The notes beneath the pieces were generated by a model. That model saw nothing but the letters and a program-made list of their open reading frames with translations, did no database searches and was not told the DNA's origin. Of a stretch of 64,000 nucleotides of DNA, positions 31,452-39,779 are shown in pieces (position 1 is the first letter of the stretch; each line of letters opens with the position of its first letter). The DNA is from Alphaproteobacteria bacterium (GTDB taxonomy: Bacteria; Pseudomonadota; Alphaproteobacteria; ATCC43930; CGMCC-115725): positions 53,294 through 117,293 of the forward strand of contig JAGWNF010000007.1 in NCBI GenBank assembly GCA_028871455.1. The letters are read 5' to 3'. The translations under genes were made by a program, and so were the position numbers.

Positions 31452-32968
31452 TGAAGTTTCGTTGCCTTCCCGCCAGCATCTTCAGGGAATTGAGATAGCT
31501 CAGATAAAGGGCGCGGCGGCGCTCCGATGCCGGCAAGGCGGATTTCTACGTCTCCTTTGGAGACGACGATCTGTTCCGTTATGGCCTCGACGATATGTCG
31601 GCGGTCCTCATGGGCGAGGGTCGGCCAGCGGGTGTAGAGATCGCGGGCATCGGAGAGGACCTGGTCGCTGGAGAGGTACTGTATCTTCAGGACATCGATT
31701 TCGGCCTGGACCTTCGGCTGCTCCTCCTCGACCTGCCTGAGGCGCTCTGAGAGCGGCCTATGGCGCTCACCGAAGCCCTCTTTGGTGATCTGATCGGCGA
31801 GGTATAGCTCATAGAGCTTGTCCGTCTCGCGGCGGACGGCCTGCTCCTCTCTTGCGAGGCTTTCGAGGAGGGCTTCCTTCTGTTTGATCACGTCGTCCGC
31901 CTGGCGCAGGTAGGCCGCGACATCGTCGGTTGAAAACACGAAGGTCTTGAGCTGCTCGTGGAAAATGCCTTCGAGGTCGATTACCGGGATTTTGTTGCGG
32001 CAGGAGTAGCAGACGTACTTGGGCGTGTTCGACGGCACGTACATCCGACTGCCGCACTGGCAGGTGGCGAGACCGGCGAATAGATGGACTGGCTTACGAG
32101 CGATCGGCGCGCGGCTCGCGCGCTGCGAATCGAGGATGCGGTTGCATTCGGCCCATAGCTCTTCGGAGAGAATTGCCGGGACCGAGCTTATGACCCAATC
32201 GGTCTCGGGCTTGAACTTCCAGCTTTTCGCGCGATCATCGGTCCGTGTGTAGTTGGCGCGTCGCATGCCCTTTGCGGTTGGGTCTCGGAGCAATCGGTCA
32301 ACGGTCGTGTCCGTGAACTTCGAGCCGTTGCGGGTACGATATCCGCGCTCGTTGAGAAGCCGGGCGACGGCCTTCTTGCGTCGATGCTCCGTGAAGAGCT
32401 CGTATATGAGCTTCCGGACCGGCGCCTCTTTCGGATCGGGAGTGAGTTTTCCGTCGCTCCACCGGTAGCCGAATGGCGCCGCCCCACCGAGTTGCTTACC
32501 AAGCTTCGCACGAATTGGAACGGATGCCGCGACACGGGAGGCGATCTCCTCGCGCTCCCACTGCGCCATCGCAGCGATCATCGTGTAGAAGAGCCGTCCC
32601 GCAGGGGAGGTCGTGTCGATCGATTCCTGGAGCGAAACGAGGTCCGCGTTATGCTCGCGGAATATGTCGGCGAATTCGAGAAGCTCTTTGGTGTTTCGCG
32701 CGAGGCGCGCGAGCTTGGAGAAGATGAGGCCGGTAATGTGGCCCGCCTTGATGTCCTTGAGCATCCGCTGCGCTTCCGGATGCTGCATCACGGCTTTACC
32801 GCTCACCGCTTCGAGGTGATACACCTCGCGCACATTCCAGCCTTTGGCTTCGGCGTATAGCCGAGCACGCTTTTCGTGATGTTCAGGGCTTTCGCCGCGC
32901 GCTTGGTCTTCTGTTGAAACACGTATCCATATACCGACTGATTTTGAAGACTGTCTGTCCGTGCCCAT
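31412..32968 (-). CDS. Large serine recombinase (integrase LSR1)
   Basis: A 518-residue large serine recombinase, the likely integrase of the island. The catalytic serine is in WIRVSTEDQ (about residue 18); the resolvase domain continues through [14 protein letters not shown], followed by a recombinase domain, a zinc-ribbon-like CQC...CYSC pair near residue 320 and a coiled-coil region. The ATG at 32968 has GGAGGGGAGG upstream. The gene reads out through attL: the last 12 residues and stop are encoded by host comM DNA. In the excised circle the frame continues into the double-HTH sequence at the right end. Confidence 0.95.
   Translation of the reverse strand: MGTDRQSSKSVGIWIRVSTEDQARGESPEHHEKRARLYAEAKGWNVREVYHLEAVSGKAVMQHPEAQRMLKDIKAGHITGLIFSKLARLARNTKELLEFADIFREHNADLVSLQESIDTTSPAGRLFYTMIAAMAQWEREEIASRVAASVPIRAKLGKQLGGAAPFGYRWSDGKLTPDPKEAPVRKLIYELFTEHRRKKAVARLLNERGYRTRNGSKFTDTTVDRLLRDPTAKGMRRANYTRTDDRAKSWKFKPETDWVISSVPAILSEELWAECNRILDSQRASRAPIARKPVHLFAGLATCQCGSRMYVPSNTPKYVCYSCRNKIPVIDLEGIFHEQLKTFVFSTDDVAAYLRQADDVIKQKEALLESLAREEQAVRRETDKLYELYLADQITKEGFGERHRPLSERLRQVEEEQPKVQAEIDVLKIQYLSSDQVLSDARDLYTRWPTLAHEDRRHIVEAITEQIVVSKGDVEIRLAGIGAPPRPLSELSQFPEDAGGKATKLQGFIAATSCTRAG
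31430..31470. other. attL: left island/comM junction
   Basis: comM sequence ends at ...ATGAATCCC, the shared core TG is at 31452-31453, and island DNA begins AAGTTTCGTTGCC. The CGTTGCC arm (31460-31466) is the mirror of GGCAACG at the right end. Joining the ends gives attP as GGCAACG-N6-TG-N6-CGTTGCC and attB as an intact comM reading frame. Confidence 0.88.
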
Positions 32969-33070
32969 TTGCCTCCCCTCCGGGATCAAGATTCTAAGCT
33001 GATAAGAATCAAGGATGGAAGTAAAAGGCGCGCACGATATGTGCAGGCCGTTTAAAGATCTGGGCCGATA

Positions 33071-33775
33071 CTAAATATCACCCAAAACTTTTCGCCCAGC
33101 CGGCGTCAGCACCCACCGTATTCCCTTAGGGGTTTCAATCGACCGGACAAAAGTTTGTTTTTCAAGTTCGGACAGACAGGTGGCTACCTGGTCGTGGGGA
33201 AGGTTTGTGCTAAGCGACAACCCTTGCACCGATCGCACGGGCACACCGGCCGTCAGAAAGGCTTTTAGAATCTGCTGCCCGTGTTCGGCGGCTGGTGGCG
33301 CAACAACAAGCTGCGCTAAACTTGCAGGTGCGGGTTGATCATCACTTTCGACGACAGCATTGGTCAGAAGTTCGATACCCTGAGTAGCTTTCTGCGCCTC
33401 TTGCTTGGTTTCCTTTACCTGCTTCTCGAGGTTCAACACCCGAGCCGAGACAGTATCGAGGAATTTGCGTGAATAGAGCGACGCAACGATACAGAAGCCG
33501 AGCAACTTGAGAATGGCGTACAGCCAGTCTGATAGCCAGTTTGAGTTTGAGCCCGCGGTAGGCGACAACAGATCGGCAATGATGTTGTTGCCAATAATCG
33601 ACAGAAATAGGGGCACGACCGCAGCGGCAAGGATCGCTTCAACAAATCGGCGGAAAAACAGGATTAGCTTAGCGTCAGATGCTGCCTGTTCTTCGAGAAA
33701 ATTCCGCAGACCGCCGAGCGCGCCAGACAAGATTACCGTAGCAAGTACCGACAAGAATCCGCAGACAGGACTCAT
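33071..33775 (-). CDS. Membrane protein with C-terminal winged helix (YLATT-like)
   Basis: A 234-residue protein. Three membrane helices are predicted (about residues 5-24, 45-70, 85-105), with GALGGLRNFL in the first loop. A coiled coil (NLEKQVKETKQEAQKA) and a C-terminal winged-helix-like domain (about 165-234, LSTNLPHDQVATCLSELEKQ...) follow. The N-terminus resembles the three-helix YLATT modules found in bacterial conflict systems; I am only moderately sure. Its ATG directly follows the stop of the 158-residue gene upstream, so they form a pair. Confidence 0.5.
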   Translation of the reverse strand: MSPVCGFLSVLATVILSGALGGLRNFLEEQAASDAKLILFFRRFVEAILAAAVVPLFLSIIGNNIIADLLSPTAGSNSNWLSDWLYAILKLLGFCIVASLYSRKFLDTVSARVLNLEKQVKETKQEAQKATQGIELLTNAVVESDDQPAPASLAQLVVAPPAAEHGQQILKAFLTAGVPVRSVQGLSLSTNLPHDQVATCLSELEKQTFVRSIETPKGIRWVLTPAGRKVLGDI

Positions 33776-34252
33776 CTAGGCCGACTCAGAAAGATGGACA
33801 AAGAAGAGGAAAAATGCGTCCTCCGACGTTGCCCGGTACCGGAAGGAGTAGAGCACCATGTTGAGTGTTCTCGGCGTCAGACGGGCTTCGAGGTCAATGC
33901 GAAGGATGCCTGAAACTACGTAGAGGGCGAAGAGCTCATTCACCGTTAGCGCCAATTTGCCGATCTCTTCCGGCATTGCGGTGACATCGGCGTCGCATCG
34001 TACCGGGCGAAGCCGCAGTAACCACTTCGCGAGATATCCGGCGCGGCGCGCGAGATCGGGTATCTCGATTTCGTGAAATTTCGAATAGCGAGCCAAGTCA
34101 TAGATGTAGCTTTGCGCCACGTTGGTGATGACTGGCCTGTCGAAGTGCAGCGTCAACCCATTTGTCGCCGCTCGGAATTCCACCTGAAAATCGTCGAAGA
34201 AATTTTGGAGCTCGTCGTAGACAGCGCCGACGTCTCCGAGCTCTTCGTCCAT
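33776..34252 (-). CDS. Unknown protein paired with the YLATT-like gene
   Basis: A 158-residue acidic protein (N-terminus MDEELGDVGAVYDELQNFFDDF). It has no clear motif or membrane helix and seems mainly helical. The stop TAG is immediately followed by the ATG of the membrane/winged-helix gene, so the two are co-translated. Direct contact with that protein is a reasonable guess. Family not recognised. Confidence 0.65.
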   Translation of the reverse strand: MDEELGDVGAVYDELQNFFDDFQVEFRAATNGLTLHFDRPVITNVAQSYIYDLARYSKFHEIEIPDLARRAGYLAKWLLRLRPVRCDADVTAMPEEIGKLALTVNELFALYVVSGILRIDLEARLTPRTLNMVLYSFRYRATSEDAFFLFFVHLSESA

Positions 34253-34282
34253 ACCAGTTCCCCCCGACTTTTTTTATGGTCG

Positions 34283-34318
34283 AAAAAAAAGGACCCTATG
34301 TCTGCTCACATAAGGTCC
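34283..34318 (-). terminator. Intrinsic terminator
   Basis: Minus strand: a 10-bp stem with one mismatch (arms start at 34291 and end at 34318) followed by eight U residues (34283-34290). It ends the 79-residue gene and isolates the two-gene operon to its left. Confidence 0.8.
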
Positions 34319-34340
34319 GGTGAAATTGGACGCGCGGGGA

Positions 34341-34580
34341 CTACTCTGAGCTCGCTGAGGGGTTTTTCTCCTCGATCATCCCCAGAGCATTTCGGACTGC
34401 TCTGAAGAACGACCCTCCGTGCTCTTTCGCGAAGCCCACGCTTTCCGACGGCTTGTAGGGTCCGTCGGAGTTCGGGAGGCGCCACCGGCAAATCTTGCGA
34501 ATTGCTGGCACGCCCAAGAATGCATCGATGGCGCCGGAGGACGTTGCCTCAACGGCGCGCGAATTGGTTGACGGAGCCAT
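34341..34580 (-). CDS. Small hypothetical protein
   Basis: A 79-residue basic protein. The ATG at 34580 has a strong GGAGG 5 bases upstream, which supports the start over a longer frame. The middle segment AIDAFLGVPAIRKICRWRLP could be a small DNA-binding unit, but I cannot assign it. A clear terminator follows it. Confidence 0.55.
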   Translation of the reverse strand: MAPSTNSRAVEATSSGAIDAFLGVPAIRKICRWRLPNSDGPYKPSESVGFAKEHGGSFFRAVRNALGMIEEKNPSASSE

Positions 34581-35001
34581 GCCGACCTCCAAATTTGTAC
34601 CCTGCCGAGAGGAACCCACAACTAATGGTACCACGACCGGTACAGATCGTGAATCCCCTATCTGGGCCTCAAGGCCATTTCGGCCGCCCGGTCTCTAGCC
34701 AGCACAGCTAATGACGCCAAACCGGCTTTTCTAGGGCACGCGACGGCGAGCCGCATCTGCCAAATCCGCCTTCTGCGTTTAGGTTGGCAACCTACCGCCA
34801 GTCTCCCCCGACAAGGCGGCGGGATCATATGAGCGGTCGATTCGGCAGTCAACAAGACCAAACGGAGATCCAATAAATGGTGTTCTATTTTCGGGACACA
34901 AGGACTTTTCGCGACAGCGCCAAGCCTTCGAGCTCACGTTGGTTCTGCCAAGGCGAGTGTTGAAAATAAACACTCCGCGGTAAGGCGGAGTGTTTGGCCC
35001 A
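34581..35001. other. Intergenic region with operator-like palindrome
   Basis: No convincing gene is seen in these 421 bases; two minus-strand frames here lack ribosome sites and family features. A 15-base palindrome TAGGTTG-G-CAACCTA lies at 34780-34794 and could be an operator for the 79-residue gene to the left. The right end holds the terminator at 34962-34995. Confidence 0.4.
34962..34995 (-). terminator. Intrinsic terminator of the DUF3768 operon
   Basis: A perfect 11-bp stem AAACACTCCGC/GCGGAGTGTTT (34968-34978, 34985-34995) with a 6-base loop, followed on the minus strand by AUUUUC. It lies 7 bases after the DUF3768 stop. Confidence 0.75.
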
Positions 35002-35343
35002 CTAGTATTCCTGGGCGAGCATTATCGTTAGCACGCGCCGCGTCACTTCGGGGTCTGACGGATCAGGTGAGTGGAACGTCAGCGTGCGATCGAAATAATC
35101 GATCTTCCAGAGGATTTGGAGGTCATCGATTATTAGCGTGGCGCAGTCGCGTTCGCCACCGGGATCATTATCGCCGTTGAATTCCTCGAATGCTGCGACG
35201 GCGCGCAGCACCTTATTGACGACCGTCGGGCCAAGCGCATCGAGCCCTGCGGTCATCATCACTTGGCCACCTATTCCCTTACACCGGAGCAGGTCGTTGA
35301 GGTGCCGAATCCGCCCAACTTTCTGCGTATCAACATTTTCCAT
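35002..35343 (-). CDS. DUF3768 domain protein
   Basis: A 113-residue protein of the DUF3768 family: RIRHLNDLLR, VMMTAGLDAL, FNGDNDPGGERD and the ending DPEVTRRVLTIMLAQEY. The family is common on plasmids and islands of alphaproteobacteria and has no known function. The ATG at 35343 has AGGAGA upstream. It is third in an operon with the RuvC-like and XRE genes. Confidence 0.82.
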   Translation of the reverse strand: MENVDTQKVGRIRHLNDLLRCKGIGGQVMMTAGLDALGPTVVNKVLRAVAAFEEFNGDNDPGGERDCATLIIDDLQILWKIDYFDRTLTFHSPDPSDPEVTRRVLTIMLAQEY

Positions 35344-35428
35344 AACGTCTCTCCTGCGAAGCTGAGCTCCAAGGATTTGAAGCGCAGCAGCCGCAGGAGG
35401 ACGCTTGATGAGCGCTCCTCCGAGCTGG

Positions 35429-35965
35429 CTAGGTGGTCTTGTTTCCGCGTAAGCCGGCAATAGCGCCGGTCTGGCAATAGAAGGTCAACGCGAGTGCCGC
35501 GGCGTTGAACAGGCGCATGCGCGTGTCCTCGCTCTTCCACTTTTTCCGCGGTGGCGGCAGGCGATCACGCAGCGCGTCGATTTGCGAAGCAACCGCCTGG
35601 GCGATTTCATATCGGGTCACCGCCCCGGTGGCCTTGAAGCTATCGCCGATCTGATATCGCGCGAAGGCGTGGAGCTCGATCGCTCGCCACGTCGCATGAT
35701 GAGCAATCAGCGACTGAAGACGCCGCACGCGTTTTCCACGCCGATATTGAGGGTCAGCCGTGCTTTCAAGGATGAGCGATGCCGGCTGAAGGCGATCAAT
35801 GACCCGTTTGGCGATTTCGAGCGACCGCGCAACCTTGTGCGGTCCCTCGATCACCTTGATGCCCCAATCAATCGGCGACAGCGGACTTTCAAACGCTACA
35901 AACGCGAAGCCGCGGTAGAACGGACAGATAGCGAGCGTGAGCTCGCGCTCGATGCGACGCTTCAT
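35429..35965 (-). CDS. RuvC/RNase H-fold nuclease-like protein
   Basis: A 178-residue protein resembling the RuvC-like family carried by alphaproteobacterial plasmids and islands. The N-terminal CPFYRGFAFVAFESPLSPIDWG strand-loop, ASLILESTADP (acidic residue) and the late PPPRKKWKSEDTRM...NAAALALTF helix, with further acidic residues, fit an RNase H fold. It may resolve branched DNA during transfer or replication of the element. It overlaps the XRE gene by 4 bases (ATGA). Confidence 0.65.
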   Translation of the reverse strand: MKRRIERELTLAICPFYRGFAFVAFESPLSPIDWGIKVIEGPHKVARSLEIAKRVIDRLQPASLILESTADPQYRRGKRVRRLQSLIAHHATWRAIELHAFARYQIGDSFKATGAVTRYEIAQAVASQIDALRDRLPPPRKKWKSEDTRMRLFNAAALALTFYCQTGAIAGLRGNKTT

Positions 35966-36318
35966 ACGCTACTGGGGCGCGACGGTCGTGTCGTCCGCGC
36001 GAGGATCTCCTCCGCGAGTTTGCGTCGGCGGTGCCCTTGGAGAGATTTGTCATCCTCGGCATTTTGGTAGAGCGCGTACGCGCCTCGCGCCACGGCGTCT
36101 TCGATGTCCGCGTAGAACGGCGGGAAGATCGCCTCGCCCGGCACGCCAAAAATGACCGAATATGCTACTATCTCTTCCGCGTTGGGCGGGCTTACGCTCT
36201 GCTCAACGTCTGCGACCCTGTTGCGGCTGCCCTTGGGCAACAAGGAAGCCACTTCTTCCTGCGTCAGACGCCACCCGAGCCTGAGGGTCCGCAGGTAACA
36301 AAGAACTTTCGACGACAT
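35962..36318 (-). CDS. XRE-family regulator
   Basis: A 118-residue protein with an N-terminal HTH (SKVLCYLRTLRLGWRLTQEEVASLL) and the EEIVAYSVIFGVPGEAIFPPFY segment typical of regulators paired with the RuvC-like gene. It is first in the operon XRE - RuvC-like - DUF3768 and probably autoregulates it. The start ATG at 36318 gives the family length. Confidence 0.78.
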   Translation of the reverse strand: MSSKVLCYLRTLRLGWRLTQEEVASLLPKGSRNRVADVEQSVSPPNAEEIVAYSVIFGVPGEAIFPPFYADIEDAVARGAYALYQNAEDDKSLQGHRRRKLAEEILARTTRPSRPSSV

Positions 36319-36499
36319 AGGTCTCAAAGAACAACGATGATGTCTAAAGCGCATCATCGCTACTTCTATGTTCGCCGAGCTTCGCCTCGCGCGAAAGGCG
36401 GCAGATTGCATTCCAACGAACGCATTCAGGGACGAAGGGAGATAGGGAGATGCTTCCGGAGGTGCGGACACCCGGACATCGCGCAACAACAAGGGTCCG

Positions 36500-36535
36500 A
36501 AAAGCAAAGGGCATTCAGCGATGAATGCCCTTTGC
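36500..36535 (-). terminator. Intrinsic terminator of the P-loop helicase-like gene
   Basis: A perfect 13-bp stem GCAAAGGGCATTC/GAATGCCCTTTGC (36504-36516, 36523-36535) with UUUU after it on the minus strand, 26 bases downstream of the stop at 36561. Confidence 0.75.
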
Positions 36536-36560
36536 GGTGTTCCCTATCTCCCTGAAGCAC

Positions 36561-37859
36561 TTATGCAGCCAATTTCCCCACCGTATCCCCAACACCGTAC
36601 CGCTCGCACAACGCGTCGATACGCTCCGTCTGGCCGGACAGCATCGTGATAACGCCGTTGCTTTTGTAGAGGATGATCCCAAGCCGGCGCAGGATCGATC
36701 CGATCCATCGGTTCGCGATTGGCCTGTCGTACTCCGTGCCATATTTCTCGGCGAATGCCGTAGTGATCTCCGCAAGTGAAATTGCGTCGCTCGCGCGGTC
36801 CAGACTGAATGCGCGGAGCACGGTGAGCACTTGAGCGTCGGTCGTGGTGCCACGCTCCGCCATGACAGCCGCTTGCAACGTCTTTGCGAAGCCCGATATC
36901 GCATTCCGTCGGCCGCTATCGGGAATAATTGACAAGAGCGGAAGCAAAATTTGGTTCATGCGCGGCTCAAGAGTGGGATCTGCAAGGACCGGCTCAAGCC
37001 GAACGGTGAGCCGATTGCGGAGGCGGTACATGAGCAGCTTATTGCGCAGGAACAGCGCTTCGTCCTTTTGACTCTCCGGAAGATTGATCGGCACGCCGCC
37101 CGAGCGCCCAGGCTCCATCTCGATCGTCAGAAATCGACTTTCGAGTGCCCGATCGTCGTACGACCGCCGCATGCCGACGATTTTCGGCCCGAAGATCGCG
37201 AATGCGCGCGGATCAAATTCCTTCTTCGTCGTAACCTGCGTTCTGAGGACTGGAAATCCCCGGACGTTGCCATTGTTGAGGATTTTTACGAGCTCGGCCT
37301 TTTCGTCTGTGAAGCGAAAATCCGCCTCGTCGAATATGAGCGTGCCCTTGAATGTGTCGAGAGTGTGGAAGATCGGCGAAATTGTTGAAGCGCCACTGGC
37401 GAAAAACCCTTTGTGACATAGCGACCCGATGACAAGCAGCGCGCGTGTCTTGCCGGTGCCGTAGTCGCCGCGGAATCGCAGGTACGGAAGCTCGTTGAAC
37501 GCGTCGTACACCCACGACAAGAGGATGTACGACGCTGACAGAACGGTCGCGGCATTGGGGAGGCCGACGTATCTCCGGATGTAGCTTTCGATCTCCGAGA
37601 GGAGCCGTCCCACGTCGTCGTATTCTGCCGGCTCCGACGGGAGGACAAGGACGTTGTGCTTGATCAGATTGTTTGTCGCTCGGACAGGCACGTAAACCGC
37701 ATCCCCTAAGCGCAGTTCGGGAACAACGTCGATCCCGCTCGTCCGGGCGAGCGCTAGCGCAGTCGTGCGCAGGTCCGGTCGGTATACCGTTTCAACGATT
37801 GTGCCGTCCTCTCCAACCAATGAGATCACTAATCGCTGCTTGCTGACTTCCTCAGCCAT
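36561..37859 (-). CDS. P-loop ATPase, primase/helicase-like
   Basis: A 432-residue protein with Walker A GDYGTGKT (131-138), Walker B LIFDEAD (174-180) and a later Arg-rich segment (MRRSYDDRALESRFLTIEM). A C-terminal winged-helix-like region follows. It resembles helicase-like ATPases of phages and integrative elements, so a role in element replication is possible. Divergent from LSR2, sharing the 107-base intergenic region. No strong ribosome site at 37859. Confidence 0.6.
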   Translation of the reverse strand: MAEEVSKQRLVISLVGEDGTIVETVYRPDLRTTALALARTSGIDVVPELRLGDAVYVPVRATNNLIKHNVLVLPSEPAEYDDVGRLLSEIESYIRRYVGLPNAATVLSASYILLSWVYDAFNELPYLRFRGDYGTGKTRALLVIGSLCHKGFFASGASTISPIFHTLDTFKGTLIFDEADFRFTDEKAELVKILNNGNVRGFPVLRTQVTTKKEFDPRAFAIFGPKIVGMRRSYDDRALESRFLTIEMEPGRSGGVPINLPESQKDEALFLRNKLLMYRLRNRLTVRLEPVLADPTLEPRMNQILLPLLSIIPDSGRRNAISGFAKTLQAAVMAERGTTTDAQVLTVLRAFSLDRASDAISLAEITTAFAEKYGTEYDRPIANRWIGSILRRLGIILYKSNGVITMLSGQTERIDALCERYGVGDTVGKLAA

Positions 37860-37966
37860 GCAACAACTCTGCGACGGACTTACTGCGATCCAAAGGCGGC
37901 AGAATGCGCGCAGTCGGCACATTCCACCGCCTTTGCCGCACAGCTTCCGGTGATTACGGTGTCGTA

Positions 37967-38170
37967 GTGGGACGAAAAAAACTTGAGTCAGAGCTCGTCA
38001 AGCTGTTGATGCCTGACGCGGCGCCCGCAAAGATCGAGGAAGCGACACAGCGCTGGTTTGGCTTTCTGCAAATCCTCAATCAGTTCGCAAGCGTGCGTGA
38101 AAGGGCGGCCCGCGATTCGCAAGAAGCGGCTCTGGATGATAGAGTCGGATCGAACGATTCCAATGTATGA
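37967..38170 (+). CDS. Small protein coupled to LSR2
   Basis: A 67-residue protein beginning at GTG 37967 (GRKKLESELVKLLMP), mostly helical and charged. Its stop overlaps the LSR2 start in ATGA, so both are made together. Position and size would suit an accessory or directionality factor, but there is no sequence support. An in-frame ATG at 37904 is an alternative start. Confidence 0.5.
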   Translation: MGRKKLESELVKLLMPDAAPAKIEEATQRWFGFLQILNQFASVRERAARDSQEAALDDRVGSNDSNV

Positions 38171-39714
38171 ACGGGTATTTCGCGTACGTCCGGGTTTCCA
38201 CTGTAAAACAAGGCGAGAAGGGATCGAGCCTTCAAGAGCAAAAGGCAGCGATTGAAGCGTACGCCCGTCGGCTCGGTCTTTCGATATCACAGTGGTTTGA
38301 GGAAACGGAGACGGCGGCAAAGCGTGGACGCCCGATCTTCACGACAATGCTTCAAGCCTTGGAGCGACAGAGCGCCCGAGGCGTCATCACACACAAGATC
38401 GACCGGAGTGCGCGCAATCTTCGTGATTGGGCGGCGCTTGGCGAGCTCTTAGATCGCGGCATCGAACTCCATTTTGCACACGAGAGCATCGATCTCTCGT
38501 CTCGCGGCGGCAGGCTTTCCGCCGATATCCAGGCTGTCGTCGCCGCGGATTACATTCGCAACTTGCGCGATGAAGTGCGCAAAGGGTTTTACGGTCGCTT
38601 AAAACAGGGGCTCTACCCGCTACAAGCACCAGTCGGCTATCTCGATCGCGGCGGCGGCGTTGCGAAAGCCATTGATCCAGTTCGCGGTCCACTGATCGCC
38701 AAGGCGTTCGAGCTCTATGCAACCGGCCAATGGTCGCTTGAGAAGCTGAGCAATGAGTTCTTTACCCTCGGATTGCGGACTAACAGTGGGGCACGCGTCA
38801 CGCGTATTGGCTTTTCAAGGATATTGAACAATCCGTTTTACGCCGGCCTGATCCGAATTCGCAAGACTGGCGAACTATTTGATGGAGTGCACGCTCCCTT
38901 GATCAGCGTGTCCCTATTCGATCGCGTTCAAGCCGTGTTACGAGGCCGTATAACGCACAAAGCAAACATCAACCGGTTTCGATATCAGAGATTGCTCCGG
39001 TGCTCTTCCTGCAATCTGTCGCTAATCGCATCGCGGCACAAGGGACGAGTCTACTATCGCTGCCAGACAAGGTCCTGCCCCACGACGTGTCTCCGCCAAG
39101 ATAAAATTGATGAATGCATACGCGAGGCCACACGAAATATTCAATTCACGGCCAGCGAATGGGCCGCCATCCGCGCCGACGTCGCCGCCTTGCTCTCGGA
39201 CCAGACCATCGACATTGCGGATGGACTCCGAAACATAGCGTTAGCGATTCAAGCATGTGATGAGCGCCTAGGTCGGCTGACCGACGCCTATGTGGACAAG
39301 ATAGTCGAGCGCGAGCTCTATTTGAGCCGCAAGGACCAGGCGCTCCGCGACCGTACCGCACTCTTCGAGCGTAAGCATGCGCTGGAGACAGGCCAAGCGG
39401 GCGTAAAGAACCGCGCCGCACACGTCCTCGAACTTCTCGAAGCCTTTAGAAACATGCCTGATTTAGAAAACGACGAGCGTGTCCGTGAGCTACTTGCGCG
39501 CGCGACCTCGAACTTTGAGGTCGATCAGAAAAAGGTTGTCGTTACGTGGGCTGAGCCGTTCGACCAGCTGTTTTGCGGCGACACTGTTGCGATGGGTGGA
39601 CCAGCTAGAGGCAAACCTCGAACCGCTGCACAGCGCGCCTCCAAGATACTAGCTGAGTATACAAGAAAACTCGCCGAAGTGAATTCGCCGATCACCGTTC
39701 GGCAAGTAGCGTGA
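38167..39714 (+). CDS. Second large serine recombinase (LSR2)
   Basis: A 515-residue serine recombinase. The catalytic serine is in YVRVSTVKQG (S11), with the resolvase domain continuing through HKIDRSARNLRDWAALGELL, then a recombinase domain (NNPFYAGLIR), a zinc ribbon (LLRCSSCNLSLI, then CQTRSCP) and a coiled coil. It is not close to LSR1 in sequence. It may belong to a nested or older element; I could not identify its attachment sites. Confidence 0.92.
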   Translation: MNGYFAYVRVSTVKQGEKGSSLQEQKAAIEAYARRLGLSISQWFEETETAAKRGRPIFTTMLQALERQSARGVITHKIDRSARNLRDWAALGELLDRGIELHFAHESIDLSSRGGRLSADIQAVVAADYIRNLRDEVRKGFYGRLKQGLYPLQAPVGYLDRGGGVAKAIDPVRGPLIAKAFELYATGQWSLEKLSNEFFTLGLRTNSGARVTRIGFSRILNNPFYAGLIRIRKTGELFDGVHAPLISVSLFDRVQAVLRGRITHKANINRFRYQRLLRCSSCNLSLIASRHKGRVYYRCQTRSCPTTCLRQDKIDECIREATRNIQFTASEWAAIRADVAALLSDQTIDIADGLRNIALAIQACDERLGRLTDAYVDKIVERELYLSRKDQALRDRTALFERKHALETGQAGVKNRAAHVLELLEAFRNMPDLENDERVRELLARATSNFEVDQKKVVVTWAEPFDQLFCGDTVAMGGPARGKPRTAAQRASKILAEYTRKLAEVNSPITVRQVA

Positions 39715-39779
39715 TTCGTCACCGAGGCCCGGCATATCAGGCGGTCGAGCATTGAATAAAGAAGGGCTATAGTTGAACT

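Noticed and set aside
34658..34973. Two short minus-strand frames
   Set aside because: No ribosome sites or family features; the composition looks non-coding and one contains the operator-like palindrome.
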